From: CAILUG01 sp903844415 | Lineage (GTDB): Bacteria; Pseudomonadota; Gammaproteobacteria; Pseudomonadales; Pseudohongiellaceae | Reading direction: 5' to 3' | Length of the DNA: 64,000 bases | NCBI GenBank assembly: GCA_947477655.1 | Contig: CANJTS010000005.1 | Span: 186,001 to 250,000, forward strand | The notes under the pieces: model-generated | The model's input: the letters and a program-made list of their open reading frames with translations, nothing else | Database searches by the model: none | Told to the model about the DNA's origin: nothing | Program-made: the position numbers and the translations under genes | In this document: positions 1 to 9,037 of the stretch, one piece after another | Numbering within the stretch: position 1 is the first letter of the stretch | How the letters are laid out: the number at the start of each line of letters is the position of its first letter

Positions 1-1174
1 GAGCCTTTACTAATCCAGAACCAGGAACAACGAGGGCTTCCTTGATGTTAGCTGCTACCTTTCGGCCTTTTACCACGGCTGCAGCAGCGCGAAGATCTTC
101 AATGCGTGAATTAGTGCAGGAACCGATAAAAATTCGATCCAACTGAATATCTTTGATCGCAGTACCGGCGGTAAGCCCCATATATTTGAGAGCTTGCTGA
201 TAATTTGCAGTTTTGCTGGCATTGGCCGCTAGCGCAGGATCCGGCACTGTGCCTGTTACTGGCGCTACCATTTCTGGTGATGTACCCCAACTGACTTGCG
301 GCACAATGTCACCGCCCGCCATTTCTACCACAACATCAAATATCGAATCGGCATCACTGACCAGGTTGCGCCAAGCCGCAGTGGCTTTTATCCAAGCATC
401 CCCTTTAGGCGCAAAAGGCCGACCCTTTATGTAATCAATGGTTGTGTCGTCAACAGCAACGATACCTGCACGAGCACCCGCTTCTATTGCCATGTTGCAA
501 ATTGTCATTCGACCTTCAACAGACAGTGCACGAATAACATCACCACCAAATTCGATGGTGTAGCCGGTACCACCAGCGGTTCCGATCTTGCCAATGATTG
601 CCAAAATAACATCTTTGGCAGTGACGCCGTATTTCAAACTACCGTTGACTCGCACCAGCATATTTTTGGCTTTACGCTGCACCAAACATTGGGTAGCTAG
701 CGTATGTTCTACTTCGGAGGTACCAATACCGTGCGCCAATGCACCCAAGGCGCCGTGAGTCGAAGTATGGGAATCTCCGCATACTATGGTCATGCCGGGA
801 AGTGTTCTGCCTTGCTCAGGCCCGATTACGTGCACAATGCCATGGCGAGGATCATCAATGGCAAACTCATCGATACCAAATTCTAGGCAATTACTATCCA
901 GAAATTTGACCTGAATTTTAGAAACAGGATCAACTATGCCTTCTACACCGCGCGATCGCTCGCTGGTCGTGGTAGGAACATTATGATCAGGTGTTGCCAT
1001 ATTCGCGTCAGCGCGCCAAGGTTTTCGCTTAGCCAAACGAAGACCTTCAAAAGCTTGCGGCGAAGTGACTTCATGCAAATACTGCAAATCAATATAAATC
1101 AGCGCTGTGCCGTTATCGAGCTCCGTCACCAGATGGGATTCCCAGAGCTTATCGTAGAGGGTAAGACCAGACAT
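1..1174 (-). CDS. leuC: 3-isopropylmalate dehydratase large subunit LeuC (3' end beyond the window)
   Basis: Isomerises 2-isopropylmalate to 3-isopropylmalate in cytoplasmic leucine biosynthesis, together with LeuD. The reverse strand reads from ATG at 1174 with an N-terminus beginning MSGLTLYDKLWESH, then the aconitase-family block VCGDSHTSTHGALGALAHG and, near the window edge, IFIGSCTNSR, which carries the first Fe-S cysteine. About 391 codons are present of a usual length of about 470. The second Cys pair of the 4Fe-4S site should lie beyond base 1, so the truncation comes from the window and not from the gene. An AAGAGA ribosome site precedes the start. It follows aroC by about 50 nt on the same strand, so co-transcription with prmB-aroC is plausible. 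Confidence 0.95.
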   Translation of the reverse strand, partial: MSGLTLYDKLWESHLVTELDNGTALIYIDLQYLHEVTSPQAFEGLRLAKRKPWRADANMATPDHNVPTTTSERSRGVEGIVDPVSKIQVKFLDSNCLEFGIDEFAIDDPRHGIVHVIGPEQGRTLPGMTIVCGDSHTSTHGALGALAHGIGTSEVEHTLATQCLVQRKAKNMLVRVNGSLKYGVTAKDVILAIIGKIGTAGGTGYTIEFGGDVIRALSVEGRMTICNMAIEAGARAGIVAVDDTTIDYIKGRPFAPKGDAWIKATAAWRNLVSDADSIFDVVVEMAGGDIVPQVSWGTSPEMVAPVTGTVPDPALAANASKTANYQQALKYMGLTAGTAIKDIQLDRIFIGSCTNSRIEDLRAAAAVVKGRKVAANIKEALVVPGSGLVKA

Positions 1175-1225
1175 ATAGTTCTCTTTAAATATCAATATAT
1201 AAGAAGCAATAATTAAACAAATAAA

Positions 1226-2338
1226 TTAACGTTTTTTGGGCGGGACTTGCGCCGGGATTAGCGGTGTTAGTACCTGCACGTTCATGTTTTGGGCACGATG
1301 CCGCAACAAATGATCCAACAGAGTAATAGCCATCATCGCCTCTGCGATGGGTGTAGCCCTGATACCCACACACGGATCATGCCTGCCTGTAGTACTTATA
1401 TCGGCTGAATTACCATTAATATCAATAGTTTGCCCCGGTATTCTAATACTCGAGGTTGGTTTGAGAGCCAGCCGAACTATAATATCTTGACCGGTACTTA
1501 TGCCGCCCAGAACCCCCCCAGCATTATTGCTCAAAAAACCCTCAGGACTCATTTCATCGCGATGCTCTGTGCCTTTCTGCGCGACACTGGCAAAACCGGC
1601 ACCAATTTCTACGCCTTTAACAGCATTGATGCTCATCAAACTATGGGCAAGTTCGGCATCTAAGCGATCGAACACTGGCTCCCCCAAACCAACCGGCACC
1701 CCTGTCGCCACAACGGTAATTTGCGCACCTACTGAATTTCCTTCTTTACTCAAAGCAGCCATATAGGCTTCTAAAGCCGCCACCTTGGAAACGTCAGGAC
1801 AAAAGAACGGGTTGTTGTGGATTTCATCGAAATCCACAGTTTCAATCTTGATTGGGCCTAACTGTGACAAATACCCTCGAATTAGTACCCCATGCTGCTC
1901 AGCTAGATATTTTTTAGCTATAGCACCGGCTGCAACTCGCATAGCAGTTTCGCGCGCGGAGGCACGCCCACCACCCCGATAGTCGCGGATACCATACTTT
2001 TGCATGTAGGTATAATCTGCATGAGATGGCCTAAATAAATCTTTGATATTGCTGTAGTCTTTGCTTTTTTGATCGGTATTTTCGATGTACAGACTGATCG
2101 GGGTGCCCGTCGTTATTCCTTCAAATACTCCGGACAGAATTTTTACCTGATCGCCTTCTTGTCGCTGCGTGGTAAAACGGGATGTGCCTGGTTTACGCCG
2201 ATTTAGATCGGTTTGCATATCAGCTTCAACAAGCGCCATGCCAGGCGGACAACCATCAACAATACAACCGAGTGCAACGCCATGACTTTCGCCGAAAGTG
2301 GTCACACAAAACAACTTGCCTATGGAATTACCAGACAT
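1226..2338 (-). CDS. aroC: Chorismate synthase AroC
   Basis: Converts 5-enolpyruvylshikimate-3-phosphate to chorismate, the last common step of the shikimate pathway, using reduced FMN. The 370-residue length is typical. Family signatures are visible: FGESHGVALGCIVDGCPPG near the N-terminus, the basic GGGRASARETA block near residue 125, and a C-terminal TGRHDPCVGIRATPIAEAM block with the conserved Arg-His-Asp. It lies 147 nt downstream of prmB and about 50 nt upstream of leuC, all on the minus strand. The prmB-aroC adjacency is common in gammaproteobacteria. No anomalies were seen. Confidence 0.97.
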   Translation of the reverse strand: MSGNSIGKLFCVTTFGESHGVALGCIVDGCPPGMALVEADMQTDLNRRKPGTSRFTTQRQEGDQVKILSGVFEGITTGTPISLYIENTDQKSKDYSNIKDLFRPSHADYTYMQKYGIRDYRGGGRASARETAMRVAAGAIAKKYLAEQHGVLIRGYLSQLGPIKIETVDFDEIHNNPFFCPDVSKVAALEAYMAALSKEGNSVGAQITVVATGVPVGLGEPVFDRLDAELAHSLMSINAVKGVEIGAGFASVAQKGTEHRDEMSPEGFLSNNAGGVLGGISTGQDIIVRLALKPTSSIRIPGQTIDINGNSADISTTGRHDPCVGIRATPIAEAMMAITLLDHLLRHRAQNMNVQVLTPLIPAQVPPKKR

Positions 2339-2485
2339 GAAGAGAATCTACAAAAAACAGGGGAAAAGGGCTTGGAAACAAGATCATAGTATACGGCAAG
2401 CCCTGTTGGTAGCGCTACCGAAGCATACAAAAAATAGGCCAGGTAGGATTGTAGATGTCGACACAGATTTTATATAAAACTTAGC

Positions 2486-3367
2486 TTAAAAGTATTGCAC
2501 CAATTGCTCCTTGGTCAACATACAAACGCCCTCTCCCCCACACTCAAATTCTATCCATATAAAGGGGACTTGCGGACAGGCAGCGACCAAAGCCGGCCAA
2601 GTGGCACCGGTTTCCAAGAGTAAAACTCCGTGTGGATTAAGATACTTGGCTGCCTGCTGTAAGATGAGCAAGGGTATTTCGAGCCCCTGCTTACCCGTCA
2701 CAAGACCGAGCTCCGGTTCACAATGATATTCTGCGGGCAGATTCTCGTATTCATCCACTGCTACATAAGGCGGATTGCTTACAATCAAATCAAAGCAATC
2801 TGTCACGCTCTCGAAAAGATCCGATTTTAATGCGCTGACTCTCCCTGCCAGTTTGAATTTACTGATATTAATAGCGGTTACTTCTAGAGCCTGAGCAGAG
2901 ATATCAGACAACACTACCGCTGCATCTGGAAAAGCCATCGCACAGGCTATTCCGATACACCCACCTCCTGTACATAGATCCAGAATCCGCGTTGGAGCTA
3001 CCGTTAATAATGGCTCAAACTGATTACGGATCAGCTCTGCCAATGGTGAACGTGGCACTAGAACACGCTCATCTACATAAAACAGCAGCCCGCAAAACCA
3101 GGCTTCTTGCAGCAGATAAGCAAGCGGTTTATGTGAGGAAATACGTGCATGCAGCAATTTTGTCACGTCCTGTAAATGATCGACCGTAAGGACACTGTCT
3201 AGGCGCAGTTGTGACACTCCCTTACGTTTAAGTACGGTTTCCAGCAACCAGCAGGCTTCGTCCCACGCGTTATCCGTACCGTGACCAAAATATAATCCAG
3301 CAGCTTCTAGAGCAGCACACATATCTTCCAGACAGTGCTGAGTGATCAGTTTGTTTGACGCCTGCAT
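2486..3367 (-). CDS. prmB: Ribosomal protein L3 N5-glutamine methyltransferase PrmB
   Basis: SAM-dependent methyltransferase that modifies a glutamine of ribosomal protein L3. The 293-residue protein has the helical N-terminal domain of the PrmB/PrmC family, the LVPRSPLAELI segment near residue 103, the SAM-binding motif LDLCTGGGCIGIA at about 129-141, and the catalytic NPPY at 198-201. I choose PrmB over the release-factor enzyme PrmC because of the PRSP segment and the aroC neighbourhood, although the paralogues are similar. It is divergent from folE, with about 108 nt between the two starts. Confidence 0.92.
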   Translation of the reverse strand: MQASNKLITQHCLEDMCAALEAAGLYFGHGTDNAWDEACWLLETVLKRKGVSQLRLDSVLTVDHLQDVTKLLHARISSHKPLAYLLQEAWFCGLLFYVDERVLVPRSPLAELIRNQFEPLLTVAPTRILDLCTGGGCIGIACAMAFPDAAVVLSDISAQALEVTAINISKFKLAGRVSALKSDLFESVTDCFDLIVSNPPYVAVDEYENLPAEYHCEPELGLVTGKQGLEIPLLILQQAAKYLNPHGVLLLETGATWPALVAACPQVPFIWIEFECGGEGVCMLTKEQLVQYF

Positions 3368-3475
3368 AAAAGCCCTTTAATTTTGTAAGCCTTTTAATTC
3401 AACTGGTTCGCCACTTTACCCTGTTGACGTAATCAAGTAGGGTGCGCAGTCTATCGGTAAACTAGAAGTTGGAAA

Positions 3476-4015
3476 ATGAAAGATTTGTTTGCAGGTATCA
3501 TCAGTGCCATAGGTGAAGATCCTACCCGCTCTGGGCTCACCGGCACTCCAGAGCGAGCTGCCAAAGCCATGGAGTTTTTAACTCAGGGTTACAGCCTGAA
3601 CATCGACGACATCATTAACGGTGCCTTATTCCCGACCACATCAAATGAGATGGTCATCGTAAAAAATATTGAACTGTATTCGCTATGTGAACATCACATG
3701 CTGCCCTTCATCGGCAAATGCCATGTCGCTTACCTGCCCACCGATTTTGTTATTGGATTGTCCAAGGTGGCACGGATTGTTGATATGTATGCACGCCGCT
3801 TGCAGATCCAAGAACACCTTACCCAGCAAATTGCTGAAACCATCATGGAAAAAACTTCTGCTCGGGGGGTTGGTGTCATCATTGAGTCGCAGCATATGTG
3901 CATGATGATGCGCGGTGTGCAAAAACAGAATTCAGTTATGACGACTTCATGCATGCTCGGAGCTTTCCGTGAGCGTCCTACTACCCGCAGCGAATTTTTG
4001 TCGTTGATTAAATAA
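3476..4015 (+). CDS. folE: GTP cyclohydrolase I FolE
   Basis: Converts GTP to 7,8-dihydroneopterin triphosphate, the entry step of folate/pterin synthesis in the cytoplasm. The 179-residue protein carries the zinc-site block CEHHMLPFIGK (C71, H74) and the second Cys in ESQHMCMMMRG (C142), plus GLSKVARIVDMYARRLQIQE. It is on the shorter side, with the poorly conserved N-terminal helix reduced. It is transcribed alone, convergent with the downstream hydrolase gene. The zinc-site residues place it in type I and not in the unrelated FolE2 family. Confidence 0.96.
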   Translation: MKDLFAGIISAIGEDPTRSGLTGTPERAAKAMEFLTQGYSLNIDDIINGALFPTTSNEMVIVKNIELYSLCEHHMLPFIGKCHVAYLPTDFVIGLSKVARIVDMYARRLQIQEHLTQQIAETIMEKTSARGVGVIIESQHMCMMMRGVQKQNSVMTTSCMLGAFRERPTTRSEFLSLIK

Positions 4016-4048
4016 TCTCTAAATAATTGAGCTCTGCTAGCTAAAGAA

Positions 4049-4903
4049 TCAATAACCCAGAAAATTATTGATCAATGCAGCCACCGCTTCCACTTGTCCT
4101 TCCAAATGCTGGTGATGACCACCCGGAAGTTCATATACAACAAGATCATGAAAATATGTGCAACGCTGATCGAACCATGCCTTTTTGTTGCCATGCCAGT
4201 AAGCAGGTGCTGCTATCAATAAACAAGCACACTGTATCTGACGAATAAATACTGCCACTTGCTCCTCAGTCAGACTGAGGAGATTGACACACTGCAGACG
4301 CGCATCTAGATTCCAGTAGTAACCAAGCTCATCCTGCACAATCCCCCTTTTGCCAAGAATGGTTGCCGCTTGCTGAGTTAGTCCTTTTTCAGCTCTGGCA
4401 TTCACAGCCGAACCAAAATCAGCATAATGATTATGGTAGTCTGGTTTCAGTGTTTGCAATTGCTCAAGAGCACGCAGCATTTGATTGGGTGCATCTTCCT
4501 GGCTAGTCGACAAAGGACCAACCGCATCCAGCAGCAACAACTTGTTAATTCGACTTGGGAATAAAGCTGCTAGCAAGGTTGCAATAGCACCTCCCATGGA
4601 ATGCCCCAGTAAGCTAAATTTTTCTAGCTGGAAGTAGTCTGCAACAGCCATAACATCGGCAACATTACTCCAAATGTAATATCCCGCGTCTGAATTTCGT
4701 GATGATGAAAACCCATGCCCAGGCAAATCCACGGCAATAATTCGTACGTGTGACAACATTGGTGCCAGCAGATCAAAACTCGCAGCATTATCACACCAGC
4801 CATGCAGGGCAATTATTGATGGCAGATTTGCATCACCATAGATTTTGACTGCCAGTTTTTGAGAGCCGAGAGTAATCAAGGATTCCTGCAAAGGAGTAGA
4901 CAT
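4049..4903 (-). CDS. Alpha/beta hydrolase
   Basis: A 284-residue alpha/beta-hydrolase-fold protein. It has the oxyanion-hole segment LHGWCDNA near residue 34, the DLPGHGFSS strand near 59, the nucleophile elbow LLGHSMGG with Ser102, and a C-terminal LPGGHHQHLEG that supplies the catalytic His. No signal peptide is visible, so it is probably cytoplasmic. The substrate cannot be read from the sequence; relatives are esterases or thioesterase-like enzymes. It is the last gene of a minus-strand run gpsA-DUF4389-sixA-hydrolase, only 6 nt after the sixA stop, so translational coupling is likely. Confidence 0.85.
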   Translation of the reverse strand: MSTPLQESLITLGSQKLAVKIYGDANLPSIIALHGWCDNAASFDLLAPMLSHVRIIAVDLPGHGFSSSRNSDAGYYIWSNVADVMAVADYFQLEKFSLLGHSMGGAIATLLAALFPSRINKLLLLDAVGPLSTSQEDAPNQMLRALEQLQTLKPDYHNHYADFGSAVNARAEKGLTQQAATILGKRGIVQDELGYYWNLDARLQCVNLLSLTEEQVAVFIRQIQCACLLIAAPAYWHGNKKAWFDQRCTYFHDLVVYELPGGHHQHLEGQVEAVAALINNFLGY

Positions 4904-4909
4904 GTGGGA

Positions 4910-5392
4910 TCAGTATGGAAAAGGCGAAGTTGTAGGCAACAATCGAAAGGAAGTAGTTCCCAAACCCATTCCAACGAAGTCCATTGTGATACACACTAAC
5001 TCACTAGTAGAAAGAATATGCATATCGGTAATATCGCCTTGCGTTAGCACAGCATTAAGTTCGGACAACAGGGGGTTGTGACTAACCAGCAGAACATGTT
5101 GTGAAGTTGTCTCTGCAAGCTTGCGAATGACAATGTTGGCGCGAACTTCCGGGATTAGACTATCCGTAGATTCAGACTTAACGGATTGTTCCAATTGATT
5201 CAAAAAAATATCTGCAGTCTGGCTGGCACGCAGGTAAGAGCTAACCCAACAACAATCAAGCTTCAATTTACGTGCCGCAAACTCCCGGGCAACCGACACA
5301 ACATCTTGCTGCCCTTTTACAGTAAGCGGTCGTTCAGAATCGCTGTGCGCTCTTGCTTGAGCCTCTCCATGCCGTAACAAATACAAAATCAT
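4910..5392 (-). CDS. sixA: Phosphohistidine phosphatase SixA
   Basis: Small histidine phosphatase of the SixA branch, which removes phosphate from phosphohistidine in signalling or PTS proteins. The 160-residue protein shows the RHGE catalytic motif (H8) at the very N-terminus, LTVKGQQD near 23, and the second catalytic His in LLVSHNPLLSEL (H105). The compact domain without signal peptide is typical. It sits between the DUF4389 and hydrolase genes, and gpsA lies two genes upstream. I infer its activity from the motif only. Confidence 0.88.
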   Translation of the reverse strand: MILYLLRHGEAQARAHSDSERPLTVKGQQDVVSVAREFAARKLKLDCCWVSSYLRASQTADIFLNQLEQSVKSESTDSLIPEVRANIVIRKLAETTSQHVLLVSHNPLLSELNAVLTQGDITDMHILSTSELVCITMDFVGMGLGTTSFRLLPTTSPFPY

Positions 5393-5413
5393 TTGGTGTT
5401 TTAGCTCTAACTG

Positions 5414-5842
5414 TCAAGAACGGCTGCCTTCACCTAGATCTGAAGCAAGTTCTGAATTGTCATCTGAAGCAGAACTATTGTCATTTGCTGTTGCTGAATT
5501 TTCGCTTGCAAAGGCAGTTGACTGCTGAGTCGAACTGTCTTCTCCATCTGCGACATCAACAGCATCTATATTTGGAAAGGGAGTAAACGGAAAGGGTTTT
5601 TCATCAGATCCATACACAAGAAAATGAGCTATTTGATGCAGAAAGACCCCACAAATAACACCAAATCGGCGTAAATTTGGATTGATTTCACTGGTAATTA
5701 GGGCAATCAAAGTCTGCACTAAAATAGTAACCAGTAGCACTAATATCAACACCCACCCTGCCAGCAGATAACCCGCCATAAACAACATCCGGATCCATTG
5801 ATGTACAGAAAGTAGATTGCGTTTCACTTCATCTTGATTCAT
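5414..5842 (-). CDS. DUF4389-type membrane protein
   Basis: A 142-residue inner-membrane protein. Residues about 1-18 are cytoplasmic and charged (KRNLLSVHQWIRMLFM). Two hydrophobic segments follow (GWVLILVLLVTILVQTLIAL and FGVICGVFLHQIAHFLVY), then a motif KPFPFTPFPN and an acidic, serine-rich low-complexity tail of about 50 residues. This layout matches the DUF4389 family, whose function is unknown. It lies in the gpsA-sixA operon with short intergenic gaps (about 32 and 21 nt), so it is probably co-expressed with gpsA and sixA. Confidence 0.8.
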   Translation of the reverse strand: MNQDEVKRNLLSVHQWIRMLFMAGYLLAGWVLILVLLVTILVQTLIALITSEINPNLRRFGVICGVFLHQIAHFLVYGSDEKPFPFTPFPNIDAVDVADGEDSSTQQSTAFASENSATANDNSSASDDNSELASDLGEGSRS

Positions 5843-5874
5843 TACAGCCCCCGATTGTTTGTAGTGCCCTGCAT

Positions 5875-6909
5875 TTAATTATTCAGATGTTTTGCTTTGC
5901 CAACTTCAAATTCCACATCCAGCTCTGTTTCTTCTAGCATCAGTGATGAGATTATATGGTTAATTCCGGCCTTCTTATAAATAATCTCATATAAACTTGT
6001 TGCCAGTGGCATGTGAACACCTAGCGCATCCGCTTTTTCTTTAACTTGTTTGAGTGTGTTTATTCCTTCCGCCACTTGCCCCATCTCATTTATAACAAGA
6101 TCTATATCCTTACCTTCACCCAAGGCCTTACCAACCCTGAAGTTGCGACTCAAGGGTGACGAACAAGTTACGATCAAGTCACCTACTCCAGACAAACCCA
6201 GAAAGGTCATGGGATCGGCTCCCAGCACCACACCAAAGCGCGCCATCTCGGTAAGACTGCGGGTGATCAACATGGAAATTGTATTTTGACCCATGCCAAT
6301 TGCATCTGCCAAACCGGCAATAATGGCGTAAATATTTTTCAAAGAACCGCCCAATTCTACGCCCAACATGTCGTCGTTGGCATAAACGCGAAACGAGTCT
6401 GAACGAAGAGTTTCCTGCACTAATTTCCTTACTTGCGCGTCATTACTGGCTATAACTGTACCGGTGGGGCTTCGGTTGGCAATTTCTCGCGCCAGATTGG
6501 GCCCACTCAATACTGCGATACGTGCATGGGGAACTTCTTCAATCAAAATCTGGCTCATTAGCTTGAAAGTCACAGCTTCAATACCTTTGGTGGAACTTAC
6601 CAGAATTACACCCTTGTGCAAAAACGGCTGCATTTGTTTCACAACAGCACGAAAACTGCCGCTGGGCACTGCTACAAAAATCAGGTCTACATCTTCAACC
6701 ACTGATTTTAGATCATGCATAGCCAAAACTTGATCATGTAGATCAAGTCCTGGCATATAGACAGAATTCTGGCGGGTGATATTGATCGATTCGACTTGGT
6801 CGGCATCGCGCATCCATAGTTGGGTACGGTGACCGTTATGGGCAATGATGTTCGCCATTACGGTGCCGAAACTACCACCACCAATAACCGCAACATTCTT
6901 GACTGACAT
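5875..6909 (-). CDS. gpsA: NAD(P)-dependent glycerol-3-phosphate dehydrogenase GpsA
   Basis: Reduces dihydroxyacetone phosphate to sn-glycerol-3-phosphate for phospholipid synthesis. The N-terminal Rossmann motif VAVIGGGSFGT follows the start directly, then the SSTKGIE and LSGPNLAREIA blocks, the catalytic GGSLKNIYAIIAG lysine region and LSGVGDLIVTCSS. I start the gene at the Met at 6909 (344 residues) because the preceding residues MEYPIP from 6927 are not conserved and the Rossmann fold normally starts within a few residues of the N-terminus. It heads the four-gene minus-strand operon and is divergent from cysE across about 290 nt. Confidence 0.95.
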   Translation of the reverse strand: MSVKNVAVIGGGSFGTVMANIIAHNGHRTQLWMRDADQVESINITRQNSVYMPGLDLHDQVLAMHDLKSVVEDVDLIFVAVPSGSFRAVVKQMQPFLHKGVILVSSTKGIEAVTFKLMSQILIEEVPHARIAVLSGPNLAREIANRSPTGTVIASNDAQVRKLVQETLRSDSFRVYANDDMLGVELGGSLKNIYAIIAGLADAIGMGQNTISMLITRSLTEMARFGVVLGADPMTFLGLSGVGDLIVTCSSPLSRNFRVGKALGEGKDIDLVINEMGQVAEGINTLKQVKEKADALGVHMPLATSLYEIIYKKAGINHIISSLMLEETELDVEFEVGKAKHLNN

Positions 6910-7201
6910 GGGTATGGGATATTCCACGATTTAGGCCACCGATCTGACTTGCCCGGCTGGTCCTGTGCGGGGCGCGAAGATAACAGCTATATACAGCTAA
7001 CTCCAGTATAGCCGGGCTAGGGCAATTATAGAAAATGTCCTGTTTGCTTAATATGTATCTGCTTAACTGCTCTCCAGCCGTCAGAGTTACTGTATTTTCA
7101 GGATTTCCCCATGACCCAGCAGTTTGTACGTTGATGCTTTGGGCGCGCTTCTTATAGAATCGTCAACACTAAGTTTAAACTAAGTGCTGAAGGTTAAAAT
7201 A

Positions 7202-7984
7202 ATGACCGAAGATTTGTGGGCTGACATCAAAGGCGAAATAAACGAGCAGCTTTTACAAGAGCCCGAACTTGGAAATTTCTTTTCCAGGCGCATCCTGCAA
7301 CACGACTCTCTTGCAAGTGCCATCAGCGATCTGCTCGCACTCAAGTTGGCTTCTGCTGATATTGGGCAACAAGCACTGCGCCAATTATTTGATGGCGTCC
7401 TGCGCGATGACAGCACGATCATTACCGCAATTGAAAATGATCTGATCGCAACCCGCCAACGTGATCCAGCGGTCAGGTTCTATTCTACAACTCTGCTCTA
7501 TTTCAAAGGTTTTCAGGCGCTGCAGGCGTACCGGATTGCCCACTGGTTATGGGTAGAACAGCGAACAGCGATGGCTTTATACCTGCAAAGTCAGATCTCA
7601 GAAGTATTTTGTGTAGACATCCACCCTGCAGCGCTTATTGGTTCAGGCATTCTGGTCGATCATGCCACCGGCATTGTCATTGGTGAAACCAGTGTTCTGG
7701 CAGACAATATTTCTATTATGCAGGGTGTAACCCTCGGTGGCACTGGCAAAGCCACCGGTGATCGTCATCCCAAAATACATTCGGGTGTGTTGATTGGTAC
7801 AGGTGCCATCGTGATTGGCAATGTGATTATTGGAGAGGGAGCTAAAATTGCAGCAGGTAGTGTCGTACTAAATAACGTCGCACCGCATACCACCGTTGCT
7901 GGTATTCCAGCAGTTGTTGTTGGTACACCCCGCAGCGAACAACCAGCGTTGGAAATGAATCATGACATTAACCAAAACAGTTAG
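7202..7984 (+). CDS. cysE: Serine O-acetyltransferase CysE
   Basis: Transfers acetyl from acetyl-CoA to L-serine, the committing step of cysteine synthesis. The 260-residue protein begins MTEDLWADIKGE, has the helical N-terminal half with RDPAVR and the QAYRIAHWLW segment, then a left-handed beta-helix of hexapeptide repeats (VDIHPAALIGSGILVDHATG onward) and a typical tail. A GTG six codons upstream (7184) is also in frame. I prefer ATG at 7202 because AAGG lies a suitable distance before it and the family starts here. The 292-nt region from 6910 to 7201 must hold the divergent promoters for cysE and gpsA; I could not place clear -35/-10 boxes. Confidence 0.94.
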   Translation: MTEDLWADIKGEINEQLLQEPELGNFFSRRILQHDSLASAISDLLALKLASADIGQQALRQLFDGVLRDDSTIITAIENDLIATRQRDPAVRFYSTTLLYFKGFQALQAYRIAHWLWVEQRTAMALYLQSQISEVFCVDIHPAALIGSGILVDHATGIVIGETSVLADNISIMQGVTLGGTGKATGDRHPKIHSGVLIGTGAIVIGNVIIGEGAKIAAGSVVLNNVAPHTTVAGIPAVVVGTPRSEQPALEMNHDINQNS

Positions 7985-8106
7985 TTTTAAGCTATGTAAT
8001 CATTAAGTTTCAGGTTCTGAAAGCCCATTACGGGATAGTAATAACAGAGTTTCATTAATTACAAAAATATCTTCCAGCAAACAGCACAAAGGGGCAAGGT
8101 AGCGGC

Positions 8107-8277
8107 ATGCAATTGTTAATACACAACCGCAATGTCTACGGCCAGCAAACATTGGAAGGAATTTCTTTCGAACTTGTATGGGTAAGTATAAGAGTTGCGG
8201 CTGTAATTATTGTGGAGCTTCTGCTGTTCAAACTACTCACCTCATCAACTACTGCCAGCTCCTATAGCTGCTCTTGA
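8107..8277 (+). CDS. Candidate 56-residue small membrane ORF coupled to the downstream esterase
   Basis: ATG at 8107 opens 56 codons ending in TGA at 8275-8277. An AAGG at about 8094-8098 could serve as ribosome site. The predicted product has one hydrophobic segment (VWVSIRVAAVIIVELLLF) and a Ser/Thr-rich tail. Its stop overlaps the TTG start of the next gene in a TTGA arrangement, like the ATGA overlaps of coupled genes. That would explain how a TTG without a good ribosome site of its own is translated. No homology is recognised; it may be a chance ORF in the 289-nt gap after cysE. Confidence 0.35.
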   Translation: MQLLIHNRNVYGQQTLEGISFELVWVSIRVAAVIIVELLLFKLLTSSTTASSYSCS

Positions 8278-9011
8278 GCCCTATCACCTTTGTTTTGGTA
8301 CATGGTGCGTGGCACAGCAGTTCTTGCTGGCGCCTTGTTACACCCTTACTTATCGCCAAAGGTCATACCGTTTACGCACCTGATTTACCAGGACATGGCA
8401 ACAATGCTCTGCCCCTTAACAAGGTCTCACTAAAAATATACGTTGCTGATTTACACACTTTAATAAGTTCGATTACAGGCAAAGTAGTGCTGGTAGGACA
8501 CAGCATGAGTGGTGTTGTGATCAGTGAAGTTGCCAACCTGTTACCGGAAAAAATTGCCCATTTGGTGTATGTCTGTGCCTATCTACCCTGCCACAACGAA
8601 AGTGTATTCGACCTAATTCCCATAATTCGCAGTCACGAACCTATGACAGCCATCGAACTTGCCATGCAACTGAGTGACGATAAACGCTCCTGCACTATCA
8701 GTAGTGCAGACATCATCCCCCTGTTTTATAACCTTACACCCGCAACCCAAGCCAATCTTGCACTCGCCGATTTCGGCAGCCAGGCCACCCTACCCCTGGC
8801 AACGAAAGTAAGTCTTAACCCAGAAATTTTCTCCTCGCTCAAACGCACTTATATTTGTTGCAGCAAAGACAAAGTGATTCCACTGCATCATCAACGCAGA
8901 ATGGTGACGCGCCAAAGCTGCGACACTTTGTTGCAGATGGAAGCTGATCACAGCCCTTTCTTTTCCAACCCAGCACAACTGGCAGCGTTGCTTGATGCCT
9001 TATCAAGCTGA
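8274..9011 (+). CDS. Alpha/beta-fold hydrolase (esterase-like)
   Basis: A 245-residue alpha/beta hydrolase. It begins with the strand and oxyanion segment FVLVHGAWHSSSCW, continues with VYAPDLPGHG, a nucleophile elbow VGHSMSGVV, and ends with an EADHSPFFSNP segment that supplies the catalytic His. This resembles the HGAWHG esterase group related to plant methyl-ketone/salicylate esterases and bacterial pyrethroid-hydrolase-like proteins. The substrate is unknown. The start is TTG at 8274; no ATG or GTG fits the domain start, and the family sequence begins right at this point. The start overlaps the stop of the small ORF at 8107. Confidence 0.8.
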   Translation: MSPITFVLVHGAWHSSSCWRLVTPLLIAKGHTVYAPDLPGHGNNALPLNKVSLKIYVADLHTLISSITGKVVLVGHSMSGVVISEVANLLPEKIAHLVYVCAYLPCHNESVFDLIPIIRSHEPMTAIELAMQLSDDKRSCTISSADIIPLFYNLTPATQANLALADFGSQATLPLATKVSLNPEIFSSLKRTYICCSKDKVIPLHHQRRMVTRQSCDTLLQMEADHSPFFSNPAQLAALLDALSS

Positions 9012-9037
9012 CCTAGTCAACAATTATAGAAACCTTG

